Positions 1 to 9,686 are shown, counted from the first letter of the stretch. The stretch: DNA of 64,000 nt from Sporosarcina sp. FSL W8-0480 (GCF_037963765.1 NZ_CP150166.1:2735501-2799500), one strand, 5' to 3'. Notes: generated from the letters alone by a model not told the origin. Translations and numbers: made by a program.

Positions 1-1014
1 TTCTGCTGTCTCAAGCTCTATCTTTTCCACATACCTTTTCATAATTTCCCGGTACTGAAGTGTTCCTTTCATTTTCGCAATCGAAATCACTTCTTCATTC
101 AAGGAGGAATTTGTCGTTAACATCTCCAACTTTTCGTTCGGATCGGCGAGTTTCAGCTTCAAACAAGTAGCGTTCAACACATATTCTGCGAAGGTTGTTT
201 GGCATATCCGCCCGACGCCTAACTCGGGTAAAACATCGCCGATATATTCCATGAAAAGCTTACTTGGAGCTAAAATCATTAATTTATCTGAAGGGAAATC
301 TGCACCCATTGTATAGAGAAAGTAGGAAATACGGTGAAGGGCGATTGTCGTTTTTCCGCTTCCGGCTGCTCCTTGAACGATGATTGGCTGTTTTAGATTT
401 GCTCGGATGATCTCATTCTGCTCGGCTTGGATTGTCGAAACGATTTCTGTTAGGCGGACATCCGCCTTTCCCGCCAATGCTTCCTGTAGCAATTCGTCAT
501 TCGTCGTCAGATCAATATCCAGGATATCGAGCAATTCACCCTCTTCGATCTTGTATTGCCGTTTCGAATAAAGATGGCCACTTATTTCTTCGTCACGCAC
601 TTTATACGTCAAGTCTCCGAGTCTACCATCATAGTAAACATTCGCAACTGGAGAACGCCAATCAACAATGACCGGCTCTTGTGTTTCCTGATGAAACACC
701 GATGTTTTTCCGATATAAAGGAATTCATCTTTTTCCCCGTCCGCCTTAAAATGGATTCGAGCGAAATAAGGCTTTTGCTGTATCGCTTCTAATCCTTCCT
801 TATAGGTTCTTGCCATTTCAAAAAAGCGGGTATTCGTCAAAATGTTAATGTAACTCAAACTTGAATCTAAATAATCCAAATCAGCCATCGCGTGACGGAT
901 TTCATCTTGTGAGGATTGCACGTCACGCACCGACTCCTCAAGGAGCTTCTGCATATAGTGCTTCGTGTAGTCAAGGCGCTGCAATTCAAACTCAAAATCG
1001 GGATGTTTCTGCAT
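1..1014 (-). CDS. helD: RNA polymerase-associated helicase HelD, N-terminal part (cut by window edge)
   Basis: Open from an ATG at 1014 to the window edge, giving the first 338 residues. The start has a GGAGG site 8 bases upstream. The N-terminal ~70 residues look like a coiled coil (LQRLDYTKHYMQKLLEE...), followed by the VDWRSPVANVYYDG block typical of HelD/UvrD-like proteins and a Walker A motif GAAGSGKTT at about residues 215-223. HelD is a superfamily 1 NTPase that binds RNA polymerase and removes it from stalled or nucleic-acid-bound states. The rest of the helicase, including Walker B and the second RecA-like domain, lies outside the window, so completeness cannot be judged. It runs in the same direction as the chemoreceptor upstream but is separated from it by a terminator and about 130 bases. 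A UvrD-type helicase is the alternative, but the long N-terminal arm favours HelD. Confidence 0.88.
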   Translation of the reverse strand, partial: MQKHPDFEFELQRLDYTKHYMQKLLEESVRDVQSSQDEIRHAMADLDYLDSSLSYINILTNTRFFEMARTYKEGLEAIQQKPYFARIHFKADGEKDEFLYIGKTSVFHQETQEPVIVDWRSPVANVYYDGRLGDLTYKVRDEEISGHLYSKRQYKIEEGELLDILDIDLTTNDELLQEALAGKADVRLTEIVSTIQAEQNEIIRANLKQPIIVQGAAGSGKTTIALHRISYFLYTMGADFPSDKLMILAPSKLFMEYIGDVLPELGVGRICQTTFAEYVLNATCLKLKLADPNEKLEMLTTNSSLNEEVISIAKMKGTLQYREIMKRYVEKIELETAE

Positions 1015-1146
1015 AGACAGTCCTCCATTTTGCGTATTTTGCGTCCTGCTTTTGTAGAGATGTTGGGGTTTTAAGGAAACAGAAATTGATTGTACCATTA
1101 CGACATGTTTTAGGCAATACAATTTATTCAGAATCATTGAACGTAT

Positions 1147-1183
1147 AAAAAAATCCCCACACCCTGAATAGGCGTGGAGATTT
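1147..1183 (-). terminator. rho-independent terminator of the chemoreceptor gene
   Basis: On the minus strand the stop of the chemoreceptor is followed at once by AAATCTCCACGCC, a short loop, GGTGTGGGGATT and a run of seven T. The stem is about 12 bp with one or two mismatches. Confidence 0.85.
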
Positions 1184-1185
1184 CG

Positions 1186-2874
1186 TTATACCGTAAAGCG
1201 TTTCATATCATTTTGAAGCTTCTCAGCAACTTCCGAAAGGGTTTGGGCACTTGAAGCGATTTCTTGGTGTGTGGCCAATTGCTCTTCAGTAGCTGCACTT
1301 GTTGACTGAGCCTCCGCCGAGGTTTGCATCGCAAGCTCCTCAACTTTTTCAGCCCCAAGTGTTACACTATTGGTCATTGAACGAATCTTTACGATTGCCG
1401 CAGAAACTGTTTCAACTTTTGCGCTTACATCAGTAGTCGCCAACTTTATCTCATTGAACACATTATTCGTCTTACCGGTAATTGCCAGTCCTTGTTTTAC
1501 CAAACCGGTTCCAACTTCTGAACTGTTCACCGCAAGTGAAACATTTCGAATGACTGCGTCAATCATTCGGCCGATTTCTTCCGAAGACTTTTTCGATTGC
1601 TCCGCCAAATTTCGTACTTCATTAGCGACTACTGCAAACCCTCTTCCTTGTTCCCCCACACGGGCAGCTTCTATTGCCGCATTCAATGCAAGGAGATTTG
1701 TCTGCTCAGCAATCCCAGTAATAATTTCTGTGACTTTGCGAATACTTTCCGAATGGACAGCAAGGTCAGTAATGATATCGGCGGACTGACTGAAAGAATT
1801 AGATATGCTTGTCATTTGAGTTGTTACTTCCTTCATCAGATCAGCGCCATCCTCCACAAGTTGCAATACCTGCTCTGATGACTTCAGCATCGCTGCATTA
1901 TCAGTCGTGATTTGATTAATATCATTCACCATTTCACCCATTGCCTCATTTGAAGAATTCACGAGATTCACTTGCATATCGCTTGCCAGCAAGTTCTTTT
2001 CGGCGATTTCCGCCACCAACTCAGAAGCCGCGAGACTCTCTTCAGAACTGGCCGTCAATTGCTGTGCCTGTGCGGCAAGCTGATACGCAGAATCTCTTGT
2101 ATTTGCGACAATCACCCGCAGATCTGTTTTCATCTCATTAAAGGCCATTGCCATTTCGCCAATTTCATCCTTATTTTTAATATCCAAAGGATCTATCGTA
2201 AAATCTCCTTGGGCAAGTCTTTTTAATCCAATTGTCATTTTTTTCACTGGACTCGTTATATTTCTACTTGTGAAATAGGAAATAATCATGCTCACAATCA
2301 GGACGACCGCCATTACTACAATTATAAAGTAGCCTGTCGATTCTATCCTTTGTTCCATTTTTTCTTCTTCCGCGTAAATTTGCGCACGTTGGGTAGTTAT
2401 TAATTGATCTACTTTACTTAAAACAAGAGTCTTGTAAGGCTCTGCATCTTCAGAGAATCTCCTTGCTTTCTCTTCTTCCCCATTATCAAAGGCAGTAATT
2501 GCTTCATCAGCAAGAAGACGATATTGCTGAGAGGCAATTTTCAGTTCGTCGAGTAAGGCTTTGTTTTCTTTAGATTTAAAAGATGAATCCAATTCCCCTA
2601 CTTTTTCATCAAACACCCGAAGCGACTCAAGTCGGTTCTCTAGATAGTTCTTATCATTGCGTAAAAGGTAGCCCCGTAAATCATATGAAAGGTCTTTTTG
2701 ATTGGATGAAAGTTGTTCCAATAACACGATTTTTTCCATTTGATCGTGAAGTAGAGATTTATAATTCCCACTTATTTTCGGAATGGTCAAGTAACTAAAT
2801 GAACCAAAGATTACCATCAACAGTAATAAGGATAGAAAACCTGTCCATAATTTCTTACCCACTGAATACTTCAT
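1186..2874 (-). CDS. methyl-accepting chemotaxis protein
   Basis: A 562-residue transmembrane chemoreceptor that signals to the CheA/CheW array. The first membrane helix is at about residues 10-30, an extracellular helical domain (four-helix-bundle type, about 30-180) follows, the second membrane helix is at about 180-200, then a HAMP linker ([12 protein letters not shown]...) and a long cytoplasmic signalling coiled coil. The conserved hairpin tip [18 protein letters not shown]...[18 protein letters not shown] is intact. The start at 2874 has AGGAGGG spaced 6 bases upstream. The gene is single and ends at its own terminator; no che genes are nearby. The ligand cannot be told from sequence: the sensor domain has no Cache or PAS signature that I can see, and the small helical-bundle type binds diverse ligands. 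Confidence 0.93.
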   Translation of the reverse strand: MKYSVGKKLWTGFLSLLLLMVIFGSFSYLTIPKISGNYKSLLHDQMEKIVLLEQLSSNQKDLSYDLRGYLLRNDKNYLENRLESLRVFDEKVGELDSSFKSKENKALLDELKIASQQYRLLADEAITAFDNGEEEKARRFSEDAEPYKTLVLSKVDQLITTQRAQIYAEEEKMEQRIESTGYFIIVVMAVVLIVSMIISYFTSRNITSPVKKMTIGLKRLAQGDFTIDPLDIKNKDEIGEMAMAFNEMKTDLRVIVANTRDSAYQLAAQAQQLTASSEESLAASELVAEIAEKNLLASDMQVNLVNSSNEAMGEMVNDINQITTDNAAMLKSSEQVLQLVEDGADLMKEVTTQMTSISNSFSQSADIITDLAVHSESIRKVTEIITGIAEQTNLLALNAAIEAARVGEQGRGFAVVANEVRNLAEQSKKSSEEIGRMIDAVIRNVSLAVNSSEVGTGLVKQGLAITGKTNNVFNEIKLATTDVSAKVETVSAAIVKIRSMTNSVTLGAEKVEELAMQTSAEAQSTSAATEEQLATHQEIASSAQTLSEVAEKLQNDMKRFTV

Positions 2875-2954
2875 TAGTACCCTCCTAAAATTGTAAGCAA
2901 TTTAATTATAATCTACTAATTATTTTTCGTATAGTGCAAGGAGGGATAACATAG

Positions 2955-2991
2955 GAAAACCGCTCCAAGTCTATTTGACTGGAACGGTAAA
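2955..2991 (-). terminator. terminator overlapping the end of the GNAT gene
   Basis: Minus-strand stem ACCGTTCCAGTC / ACTTGGAGCGGT followed by TTTT. The left arm lies inside the last codons of the acetyltransferase gene, so the stop codon sits in the stem-loop. Confidence 0.7.
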
Positions 2992-3684
2992 ATTTTGAAT
3001 CCACTTTTGATAATTTACAATCCAGGATCCGTTATTCTGTTCAATACTGACACCTATCCAACCTTCACTCAACAGTGATTGTTGCTTTTCGATATCGGAC
3101 ATGTCGACTATAATGTTTGGCTGATTTTCATCAACATTTTTACCGATCTCTTTCATCATCGTGTAACGGAGGAGGGTTCCGTACTTTTCTTTCAAGGATA
3201 CGATGTGCATCCCTAAAGCAAATTTATCCTTCAGACTGGCAATATTAAATGGCGCGACCGTCGCAAAAACGTAGCGATGGTGCTGTGTGTCAATAGCATC
3301 CAATAATAGTTTCCCAAGTATCTGTTGCAAACCGTTCCCTCTGTAATCAGGATCTACAGAAGATACTTCGGAATACAGGACATTCGGCAATTCGGACTTG
3401 CTTAATCCTGCATCCAATCCTAAATGTTCTCCATCAATTTCCGGTTTAAGCATTGCTCTAAATCCTATTAGCTTGTCATCATGAAACGCTCCGATCATCG
3501 CGCCATTGCCGCCAAGGATAGTAAGAAATTCCTCTTCGGACAATGGTTGAAGGAAGGAAGTGTCCGCAAGTGCTCCGATCACTTTTTTCTGTAATTCCAT
3601 AATGGGATTAAGATCTTCACTGAACAAAGTTCTCACGATGACTGTAAGACCGCTTCTCATTTCAATTTCTTTAATTTTCATCAT
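2971..3684 (-). CDS. GNAT family N-acetyltransferase
   Basis: A 237-residue protein of the GCN5-related acetyltransferase superfamily. The acetyl-CoA loop is recognisable as DPDYRGNGLQQILGKLLLDA at about residues 110-130, preceded by the beta4 strand VLYSEVSSV; the substrate side before it (about 30-100) carries an IGAFHDDKLIGFRAML strand pair. The remaining ~80 C-terminal residues are outside the common GNAT core and unassigned. AAGGA lies 7 bases before the ATG at 3684. The substrate is unknown. The 21-unit array at 3749-4172 lies immediately upstream, so the promoter must be in the ~60 bases between array and gene or within the array. Confidence 0.8.
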   Translation of the reverse strand: MMKIKEIEMRSGLTVIVRTLFSEDLNPIMELQKKVIGALADTSFLQPLSEEEFLTILGGNGAMIGAFHDDKLIGFRAMLKPEIDGEHLGLDAGLSKSELPNVLYSEVSSVDPDYRGNGLQQILGKLLLDAIDTQHHRYVFATVAPFNIASLKDKFALGMHIVSLKEKYGTLLRYTMMKEIGKNVDENQPNIIVDMSDIEKQQSLLSEGWIGVSIEQNNGSWIVNYQKWIQNFTVPVK

Positions 3685-3748
3685 CGTTACGTCCTTTCAA
3701 TAGGCAGATGTCCAAGGATATTGTAACACCCGTTTTGATTGCAGGTCA

Positions 3749-4172
3749 TTCTTGAGCGCGGGGTACGATTCTTGAGCGTTGAACACTGTTCTTGAGCGCG
3801 GCGCACGGTTCTTGAGCGCGAAACACTTCTCCTTGAGCGCGAAGCACTTCCCCTTGAGCGCGGGGCACGATTCTTGAGCGCGAAACACTTCTTCTTGAGC
3901 GCGGCGCATGATTCTTGAGCGTTGAACACTGTTCTTGAGCGCGGGCATGGATCTTGAGCGCAAAGCACTTCTCCTTGAGCGCGGGGCACGGTTCTTGAGC
4001 GTTGAACACTGTTCTTGAGCGCGAAGCACTTCTCCTTGAGCGCTGGGCACGGATCTTGAGCGCGAGGCACGATTCTTGAGCGTTGAACACTGTTCTTGAG
4101 CGCGGCGCACGATTCTTGAGCGCGAAACACTTCTTCTTGAGCGCGAAGCACTTCTTCTTGAGCGTGAAAAAT
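3749..4172. repeat. tandem array, 21 units of 20-21 bp (TTCTTGAGCGCG type)
   Basis: Twenty-one imperfect units, each containing TTGAGCG, spaced 20 or 21 bases. Three unit types alternate: TTCTTGAGCGCGGGGCACGA-like, TTCTTGAGCGTTGAACACTG (identical four times) and a 21-base form ending CGAAACACTTCTCC. All three minus-strand frames stay open across the array, producing long spurious open frames rich in ALKN, RSR and AQE. There are no unique spacers, so it is not CRISPR. It fills the gap between the VOC gene terminator and the GNAT gene. Confidence 0.95.
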
Positions 4173-4192
4173 TAACCATAGCAAGATAAAAC

Positions 4193-4226
4193 AAAAACGG
4201 CAGGAGTATTTACCCCTGCCGCTTTT
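4193..4226 (-). terminator. terminator of the VOC gene
   Basis: Stem GCGGCAGGGGT / ACTCCTGCCG with a short AAAT loop, followed on the minus strand by TTTTTGTTTT. Directly downstream of the VOC stop codon. Confidence 0.88.
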
Positions 4227-4234
4227 CACATGAT

Positions 4235-4648
4235 TCACTCTTCGTGACTAAGTTGCCATTCAATGCCAAATTGGTCTTGCAATGTGCCATAGCTTTTGCT
4301 CCAGAAGGTCTCTTGTAGATCCATTGCTACTTTGCCGCCTTCTTTCAACCTGTCAAATACTCTTTTGATTTCTTCAATATCATTACTAACAAAAGCCAAG
4401 CTTACATTATTCCCCTGAATAAATGGCCAACCGGGGAAAGTATCCGAAAACATGACATTGCTTCCGTTAATATTCAATCGTGTGTGCATTACCAAATCCT
4501 TTGCTTCTTCCGGCAGCGGATATTCCGGATTTGGTGGTGCTTCCCCAAATGTCATGATTTGGGGTTTTTCCGTATTGAACACTTCCGCATAAAACTCCGC
4601 TGCTTGCCTACAATTTCCGTTAAAATTCAGATATACATTGATAGCCAT
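4235..4648 (-). CDS. VOC family protein, PhnB-like
   Basis: A 137-residue protein of the vicinal oxygen chelate fold, PhnB/3-demethylubiquinone-methyltransferase-like subgroup. Typical elements are the opening INVYLNFNGNCRQAAEFYAEVF, the middle VMFSDTFPGWPFIQGNNVSLAF and the closing SKSYGTLQDQFGIEWQL. Members of this subgroup are small dimeric proteins, often annotated as glyoxalase-like, with no firmly known reaction. I chose ATG at 4648 because AGGGGAG lies 9 bases upstream; the GTG at 4657 abuts that site and is unlikely. The gene starts 37 bases after the SLC13 gene stop with no terminator between, so the two may be co-transcribed. Confidence 0.85.
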   Translation of the reverse strand: MAINVYLNFNGNCRQAAEFYAEVFNTEKPQIMTFGEAPPNPEYPLPEEAKDLVMHTRLNINGSNVMFSDTFPGWPFIQGNNVSLAFVSNDIEEIKRVFDRLKEGGKVAMDLQETFWSKSYGTLQDQFGIEWQLSHEE

Positions 4649-4685
4649 TTCAACCACTCCCCTTTAATAGTTAACCTAATCCTCA

Positions 4686-6527
4686 TCATAATGGAAATAA
4701 AATAGGAATTGCAATCATCATGACGATTAACATGATGAATTGCAAAGGTACACCGATTTTAACGAAATCCTTGAATTGATAACCGCCTGCTGTCATAACA
4801 AGCGCATTTGTAGGCGAAGCGACGGGTGTGGAAAATGCCATACTGGCCCCAACAGCAACTGCTATCAAAAAAGGATATGGACTAACCCCAATACTCAGCG
4901 CTGCGCTTAACCCGATAGGTGCGAATAAAACCGCCGTCGCTGTATTGCTAATAAATTGGCCAAACAGCATGGTAATGAAGAAAATACCTCCTAAAACTCC
5001 CAACGGTCCGAGCCCGCCCATAAATTGAATGATTCCTTCCGATAACAGTACCATTCCACCCGTTTTCTCAAGTGCAGTAGCCATTGGCAACATAGCTCCG
5101 ATCAGCACGACACTCTCCCAGTTAATTTGACCGTATGCATCGTCCATATTCCGTACGCATCCCGTCAAAATCATTAGCGCTGCGCCGATCAATACTGATA
5201 TCACCGCAGGGAAAATTTCAAGAACCATGAGAAGCACCATCAAAATCATAATCGCCCCAGCAATAGAGGCTTTCCCGCTTGCAGCCGCCATACTTGCGTG
5301 CTCCTTCGGCTGGCCAATGACGACTACGTTCCGAGTGTCTCTTGAAAGCAATTCAATCGAATCCCATGTACCTTGTACAAGAAGGGCATCCCCGAATCGT
5401 AATGTCTGCTTGGACATATCTTTCTCTACATACTCACCTTGTCTATTAATGCCCAAAATGTTCAAATTATACTTTTCTCGAAAACCGATTGAGCGAAGCG
5501 TTTCATTGATAAAACTTGAGTGCGGAGTAAGGAGCACTTCCGCGATACCTAACTGTTTCGAGACAAGCTCATCTGCTTCGGACGAACTTTCTTCTATAGA
5601 TAAATTATAGTCAAACGCAAACTTTTCCACATTTGAACGTGAACCTTGGATATAAAGTCTATCCTTTTCTTGTATGAAACTGTTCGGTCCCGCCATTTCA
5701 TGAAAGTTCATTGGCAATAAATTCATGCCTTCCGTTGACTTCCTGCTAATTTTTAAAATGCATAAATGATAAGTGGCGGGTATTTTTAGTTGTGCAAGTC
5801 GTTTCCCGACTAATCCCGAGATAGCAGGGACTTTCAAAAGAAAAAGGTTGCCTCCAAGCTCATAGTCGGTGGCAAGTTGTTTTGCCGATAATTTATTATC
5901 CACATCCGTGGTAGCGCTTTTTCTTTTCGGCAATAATTTATTCCGAACGAAATATAAATAAATGATTCCAACTACAACACCAATTATTCCAATCGGTGTT
6001 ATTTGGAAGAAACTTAATTTTTCATACCCGTTGTCGACAAGCATTTGACTGACGATCAAATTCGGTGGGGAAGCGATCAACGTCAGCAAGCCCGAAAAAC
6101 TGGCCATATAAGAAAGCGGGATTAAATATTTTGAAGGACTGCTTTTGATGCTTATCGCTATACTCACGACGATTGGCAACATAAGTGCAACCGTTCCAGT
6201 ATTACTCATAAACGCCCCGACTGAAGCAACGATAACGAGCAAAAGTATGAATAGCCTTTTCTCACTGTCATCGGAATACTTTAATAGAAGTGACCCCGCC
6301 ATTTGCGCAAGTCCCGTCCTTAATATTCCTGCACCAATTACAAACAATGCCGCTATCATGATAACTACCGAGTTCGAGAATCCGGACAACGCCTCTATCG
6401 GAGAAAGAATTCCAGTCAATACGAATGCAAGCAATGCAAGAATCGCAACGAGATCCGCCCTAATTTTATTTGTCATGAATAATACAACAGTGATACCTAA
6501 AATGATAAAAGTTAATATCAGTTGCAC
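4686..6527 (-). CDS. SLC13-family permease with two TrkA-C (RCK_C) domains
   Basis: About 613 residues. The N-terminal and C-terminal thirds are hydrophobic with about ten or more membrane segments, including the SLC13/ArsB/NhaD-type blocks VALMLPIVVSIAISI and ...FISNTATAVLFAPIGLSAAL. Between them (about residues 190-400) is a soluble stretch with two RCK_C-like modules (LKVPAISGLVGKRLAQLKIP..., LTPHSSFINETLRSIGFREK...), which in this family bind regulatory ligands. The carried ion is unknown: dicarboxylate, sulfate or another anion. I favour the GTG at 6527 (VQLILTFII): starts further upstream would place the N-terminus inside the terminator of the preceding gene at 6572-6612. The upstream ribosome site GGGAAGGGA is rather distant, so the exact start is unsure. 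Confidence 0.85.
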   Translation of the reverse strand: MQLILTFIILGITVVLFMTNKIRADLVAILALLAFVLTGILSPIEALSGFSNSVVIMIAALFVIGAGILRTGLAQMAGSLLLKYSDDSEKRLFILLLVIVASVGAFMSNTGTVALMLPIVVSIAISIKSSPSKYLIPLSYMASFSGLLTLIASPPNLIVSQMLVDNGYEKLSFFQITPIGIIGVVVGIIYLYFVRNKLLPKRKSATTDVDNKLSAKQLATDYELGGNLFLLKVPAISGLVGKRLAQLKIPATYHLCILKISRKSTEGMNLLPMNFHEMAGPNSFIQEKDRLYIQGSRSNVEKFAFDYNLSIEESSSEADELVSKQLGIAEVLLTPHSSFINETLRSIGFREKYNLNILGINRQGEYVEKDMSKQTLRFGDALLVQGTWDSIELLSRDTRNVVVIGQPKEHASMAAASGKASIAGAIMILMVLLMVLEIFPAVISVLIGAALMILTGCVRNMDDAYGQINWESVVLIGAMLPMATALEKTGGMVLLSEGIIQFMGGLGPLGVLGGIFFITMLFGQFISNTATAVLFAPIGLSAALSIGVSPYPFLIAVAVGASMAFSTPVASPTNALVMTAGGYQFKDFVKIGVPLQFIMLIVMMIAIPILFPL

Positions 6528-6571
6528 TCCAACCCGTTCCCTTCCCAAGAGTAATACCTTTATTTTAGTAC

Positions 6572-6612
6572 AGAATGAAAAAAAGCGCCCCTTAATGAGG
6601 CACTTTTTTGTG
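6572..6612 (-). terminator. terminator of the ABC exporter operon
   Basis: Minus-strand AAAAAAGTGCCTCATTAAGGGGCGCTTTTTTT: a 9-bp stem with a T run just after the stop of the permease-lipoprotein gene. Confidence 0.8.
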
Positions 6613-6636
6613 AACAAGATTTCTTAGAGCGGTAGT

Positions 6637-8451
6637 TCACTCTTTTACAGGGGTAAATTGAATTCGTGATATTCCGGTGACATGTAGCTTTTGCCCTTCC
6701 GTTAAACTGACTTGGCTGATAGATCCAGCCGGCTCGGGACCCCCAATCACTTCATATAAGAGAGGTTCTTTACCTTTTTCGTGTATGACTAAATATCCTA
6801 AACCATTCCCACTGCTCACTTTGTAATCCCCGGCTTCGATATCCAATCCGACTTCCCAAATACCTGCCGACAGTTCGGTAGAGTAAATTGTCGATACTGG
6901 TGTGAAATTCACAGACTCATATCCACCATCTGCGAAAATAGTATAGGAATCCTTTATATCGACCGTAAGACTGTCAACTGCTCCATATCCGACGGTTTCA
7001 CGTATGACAAGATCCCCATTTTCATCATAGATGAATATATTGCCTGTAGGTCGACCCGTTATTAAGTATCTTCCTTCCTGGAGAGTGACTTTTTCCCCTT
7101 CCCTCGAATAAACACCCTTTTCGACTTGCTCCAAGCCTTCATTGTTCCGATCGACTGTCGTGAATAGTTCCGGATTTACATTACCGATCAAAACATCCTT
7201 TTCAGTACCTACCATTTCAAAGTTTTCTTCATAAGCAACGATTTTCACTGATGAAGCCCCTTCTAATGGATGGCAGCCCGACATCAATAAAAGGCATGAA
7301 CCGACTAAAAAAGCTGACCCTATTTTTCTTGTATAGAGAAGCTTATTTCGTAAATACAAAATGGCCATTACAATTAGATTTAGTCCTATTAGCCAACTAT
7401 ACGAGTTTTTGAAATCCAGTTTTTTATTGCCGAATTCCAGTGCAGCATCCCCACTTAATACGGAGGCGATATCGATAAACTTCAATGGGTACAACCAATT
7501 GAATTTAACGCCCGCCACATCCATTAAATCTGGAACAAGAAGGATGACAAGTAAGATCAAAATCGTTGCATATAGATTCCTTGTAATGACATTGATTAAA
7601 ACAAACGCTAATAATAGGAATATCGCAATCAGCGCAAAGGCGATAAACATGTAGGAAATATACCGTACCGTCGATACTGCCATGAAATCAGCATCTTGGT
7701 AAACCAAAACCGGCGTTATAAAGTTACCCCACTCTGTTTTTCCCGCAACGTAATACGCCCCAACAACCACGCCAATTAATAGGAACAACATCGCCTGAAC
7801 AAAGTGAATGGCCACTTTGCTACTAACCCTTTGCATGAATGAAACCGGAAAACCACCTACAACAGATCGGTGGTTATGATCGTTTATCAACATGCTACTT
7901 CCGATTATTAGTATGAATAGGCTAAATAACAGTCCGCTTATCAATTTCAAAGCAACGGGTAAATAGTTACTCGCGGCAAATGGATTTGGAACTATAGGCA
8001 GATCATGTTCTTTATAGTATTGCAACAATGCCAATTCCTTTTGAATTTCCTCTTTAGGAATGACGTAACCGGGGTGCACGCCTATATTCCCAAGTTCATG
8101 TAATTCTAGTCGCAGTTCACTTAACTTTATACCGTCATCGATGTATTTGTCATACTCACTTTTCTTCCATAAATAAAATCTTTGCATATTGATCAAAGAC
8201 GCTTGCTGTGTCAAATTGCTATATGCAGCTTCTCCATCGGGCGTATCGCGAAGCTCTTCCGGAAACGAATAGAAGACAGTGTGAAAATGCTGCGCTTCCT
8301 CGTTTTTCTTCATCTGCAATCCTTTAATATCGGTTTGACTGTATTGGGAAAAATACAAAGGGAAAAACAGGATTAAAGCGACTCCTAATAACCAGTTTTT
8401 CCGATTATGCAATAATAACTTGGTTTCAAATAGTAAATACTTCCAAAACAT
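6637..8451 (-). CDS. ABC exporter permease fused to a C-terminal lipoprotein-like domain
   Basis: 604 residues. Residues 1-372 form an ABC-2-like permease: a membrane helix at ~20-35, a large extracytoplasmic loop (~36-165) and further helices between ~168 and 372. Then comes a sequence that looks like a complete lipoprotein signal: basic LLYTRK, hydrophobic run, and lipobox LMSGC with Cys 393. The C-terminal ~210 residues contain two similar beta-rich repeats, each ending in a (V/Q)NFTPV or IQFTPV motif (about 430-505 and 520-600). The gene starts 26 bases after the preceding permease gene with GGAAAGGA upstream of the ATG. It is the last gene of a three-gene operon with an ATPase and a second permease. 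Substrate unknown. Whether Cys 393 is lipidated and the protein cleaved cannot be read from sequence. Confidence 0.8.
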   Translation of the reverse strand: MFWKYLLFETKLLLHNRKNWLLGVALILFFPLYFSQYSQTDIKGLQMKKNEEAQHFHTVFYSFPEELRDTPDGEAAYSNLTQQASLINMQRFYLWKKSEYDKYIDDGIKLSELRLELHELGNIGVHPGYVIPKEEIQKELALLQYYKEHDLPIVPNPFAASNYLPVALKLISGLLFSLFILIIGSSMLINDHNHRSVVGGFPVSFMQRVSSKVAIHFVQAMLFLLIGVVVGAYYVAGKTEWGNFITPVLVYQDADFMAVSTVRYISYMFIAFALIAIFLLLAFVLINVITRNLYATILILLVILLVPDLMDVAGVKFNWLYPLKFIDIASVLSGDAALEFGNKKLDFKNSYSWLIGLNLIVMAILYLRNKLLYTRKIGSAFLVGSCLLLMSGCHPLEGASSVKIVAYEENFEMVGTEKDVLIGNVNPELFTTVDRNNEGLEQVEKGVYSREGEKVTLQEGRYLITGRPTGNIFIYDENGDLVIRETVGYGAVDSLTVDIKDSYTIFADGGYESVNFTPVSTIYSTELSAGIWEVGLDIEAGDYKVSSGNGLGYLVIHEKGKEPLLYEVIGGPEPAGSISQVSLTEGQKLHVTGISRIQFTPVKE

Positions 8452-8477
8452 AATCGTATCCTTTCCTGTTCATTATT

Positions 8478-9686
8478 TTATGCTTGATAGAAACGTCTTT
8501 TATTGATGATTCTTGAACAGATGAAGATGAGTACTTCGATAACAGCAATTGTCGCAAGCAAAACAACAATCCCTCTTGCAAATGTAACCGTCTCCACATT
8601 CAACAGAAAATTCTTTTCTCCATCGACAATCTTTCCGAAATCAAAATACGTCTGAGGGAAAAAGCTAATATCTTGTCCAAATAGCTCCCTCGTTGTCCTT
8701 GAAGCAAATAGACGGTCCGAAAAGAGGATTAAACTACTTACCAAAAGGACTACCCACTCGTTTTTCAAAATCAGACCTAAAACCACATTCAGTCGGATGA
8801 ATAGGTAGCTTAATATAGGAATCCCTATCAAGGTTTTCCCTACAAAGACCGCTATTGAAATGACATCATAATCTTCTGCTGTAAACCGTTCCTGTGCAAT
8901 CATAATAGGTACATGCAAATCGAAGTAGCCAAAACCAAATTGCAAGCCCATCACGAAAACCCCTAAAACAAGAATTCCGGAAATAATGAGCAGTGAATAT
9001 AGGAACGTTGATAAGGATTTCAAATTTAATTGCCTGTACCAGGATAGTGGCATCCCTTGTAGTACTGTCCGATACTTACGATCCCTTGACAAAATATCGC
9101 TGCTGAAATAGATTACACAAAACAGAATGAATAAGATCCCGTTCGTCTGAAGAAATTTTTGCAACGATTGCAAACCTGTTTTTTCATACATCAAGCCATA
9201 TGTAATCGGATAATCATTTTCCAAATAATCCTTATAGCGCATCATTGTTTGCTGATACAAATGAGCCCTATCCTTGCCTGGGAAAGGCGATAGACTAAAG
9301 AGATTCTGATCGGCTGTGTATTCACGTTCATTCCCTAATAGGGAATAGTTTCGTAAATAAAGGTAGCGGTAATAGTTTTTTTCCTCATAAGCCATAAGCA
9401 TCGCGTGATTGAGTCTGTAATAATATGCATTCATGGCGTATACTGGCATGCCAGTCATTCGAATGATTCCCGTATTCCCTTTTTCTTCCCTGAACTTCTG
9501 CTCGACTTCAAGGTTAGTCAAATAGGTTTTGACCTCGTCGGGATAATAGGTTTCTTTTGTTTTTTCGTTTGGCAATAGGATTAAACAATAGCTTAATAGC
9601 AGGACTCCGATAAATAATATGAAAGGAATGTTCCGCCTGCTTCTTGATGTAATTAGAAATTCATGTTTCAAATAATTACGATTCAT
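8478..9686 (-). CDS. ABC exporter permease
   Basis: 402 residues with the same plan as the downstream permease: one N-terminal membrane helix (IPFILFIGVLLLSYCLILL), a large extracytoplasmic loop of about 150 residues, then five or so helices (FILFCVIYFSSDILSRDRKYRTVLQGMP..., LLIISGILVLGVFVMGL, VVLLVSSLILF, GIVVLLATIAVIEVLIFI). The shared pattern, SSDILSRDRKYRT here and SSMLINDHNHRSV in the neighbour, suggests that the two permeases are paralogues forming a heterodimer with the ATPase at 9913-10809. ATG at 9686 is chosen because AAGGGGAAG lies upstream at good spacing; the start eight codons earlier has no such site. A dispersed repeat separates it from the ATPase gene. Confidence 0.82.
   Translation of the reverse strand: MNRNYLKHEFLITSRSRRNIPFILFIGVLLLSYCLILLPNEKTKETYYPDEVKTYLTNLEVEQKFREEKGNTGIIRMTGMPVYAMNAYYYRLNHAMLMAYEEKNYYRYLYLRNYSLLGNEREYTADQNLFSLSPFPGKDRAHLYQQTMMRYKDYLENDYPITYGLMYEKTGLQSLQKFLQTNGILFILFCVIYFSSDILSRDRKYRTVLQGMPLSWYRQLNLKSLSTFLYSLLIISGILVLGVFVMGLQFGFGYFDLHVPIMIAQERFTAEDYDVISIAVFVGKTLIGIPILSYLFIRLNVVLGLILKNEWVVLLVSSLILFSDRLFASRTTRELFGQDISFFPQTYFDFGKIVDGEKNFLLNVETVTFARGIVVLLATIAVIEVLIFICSRIINKRRFYQA

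Noticed and set aside
3687..4238. Minus-strand open frames of 183, 165 and 114 residues across the array
   Set aside because: They read through short repeats in three overlapping frames, start inside a terminator or have no proper ribosome site, and have repetitive composition without a domain.
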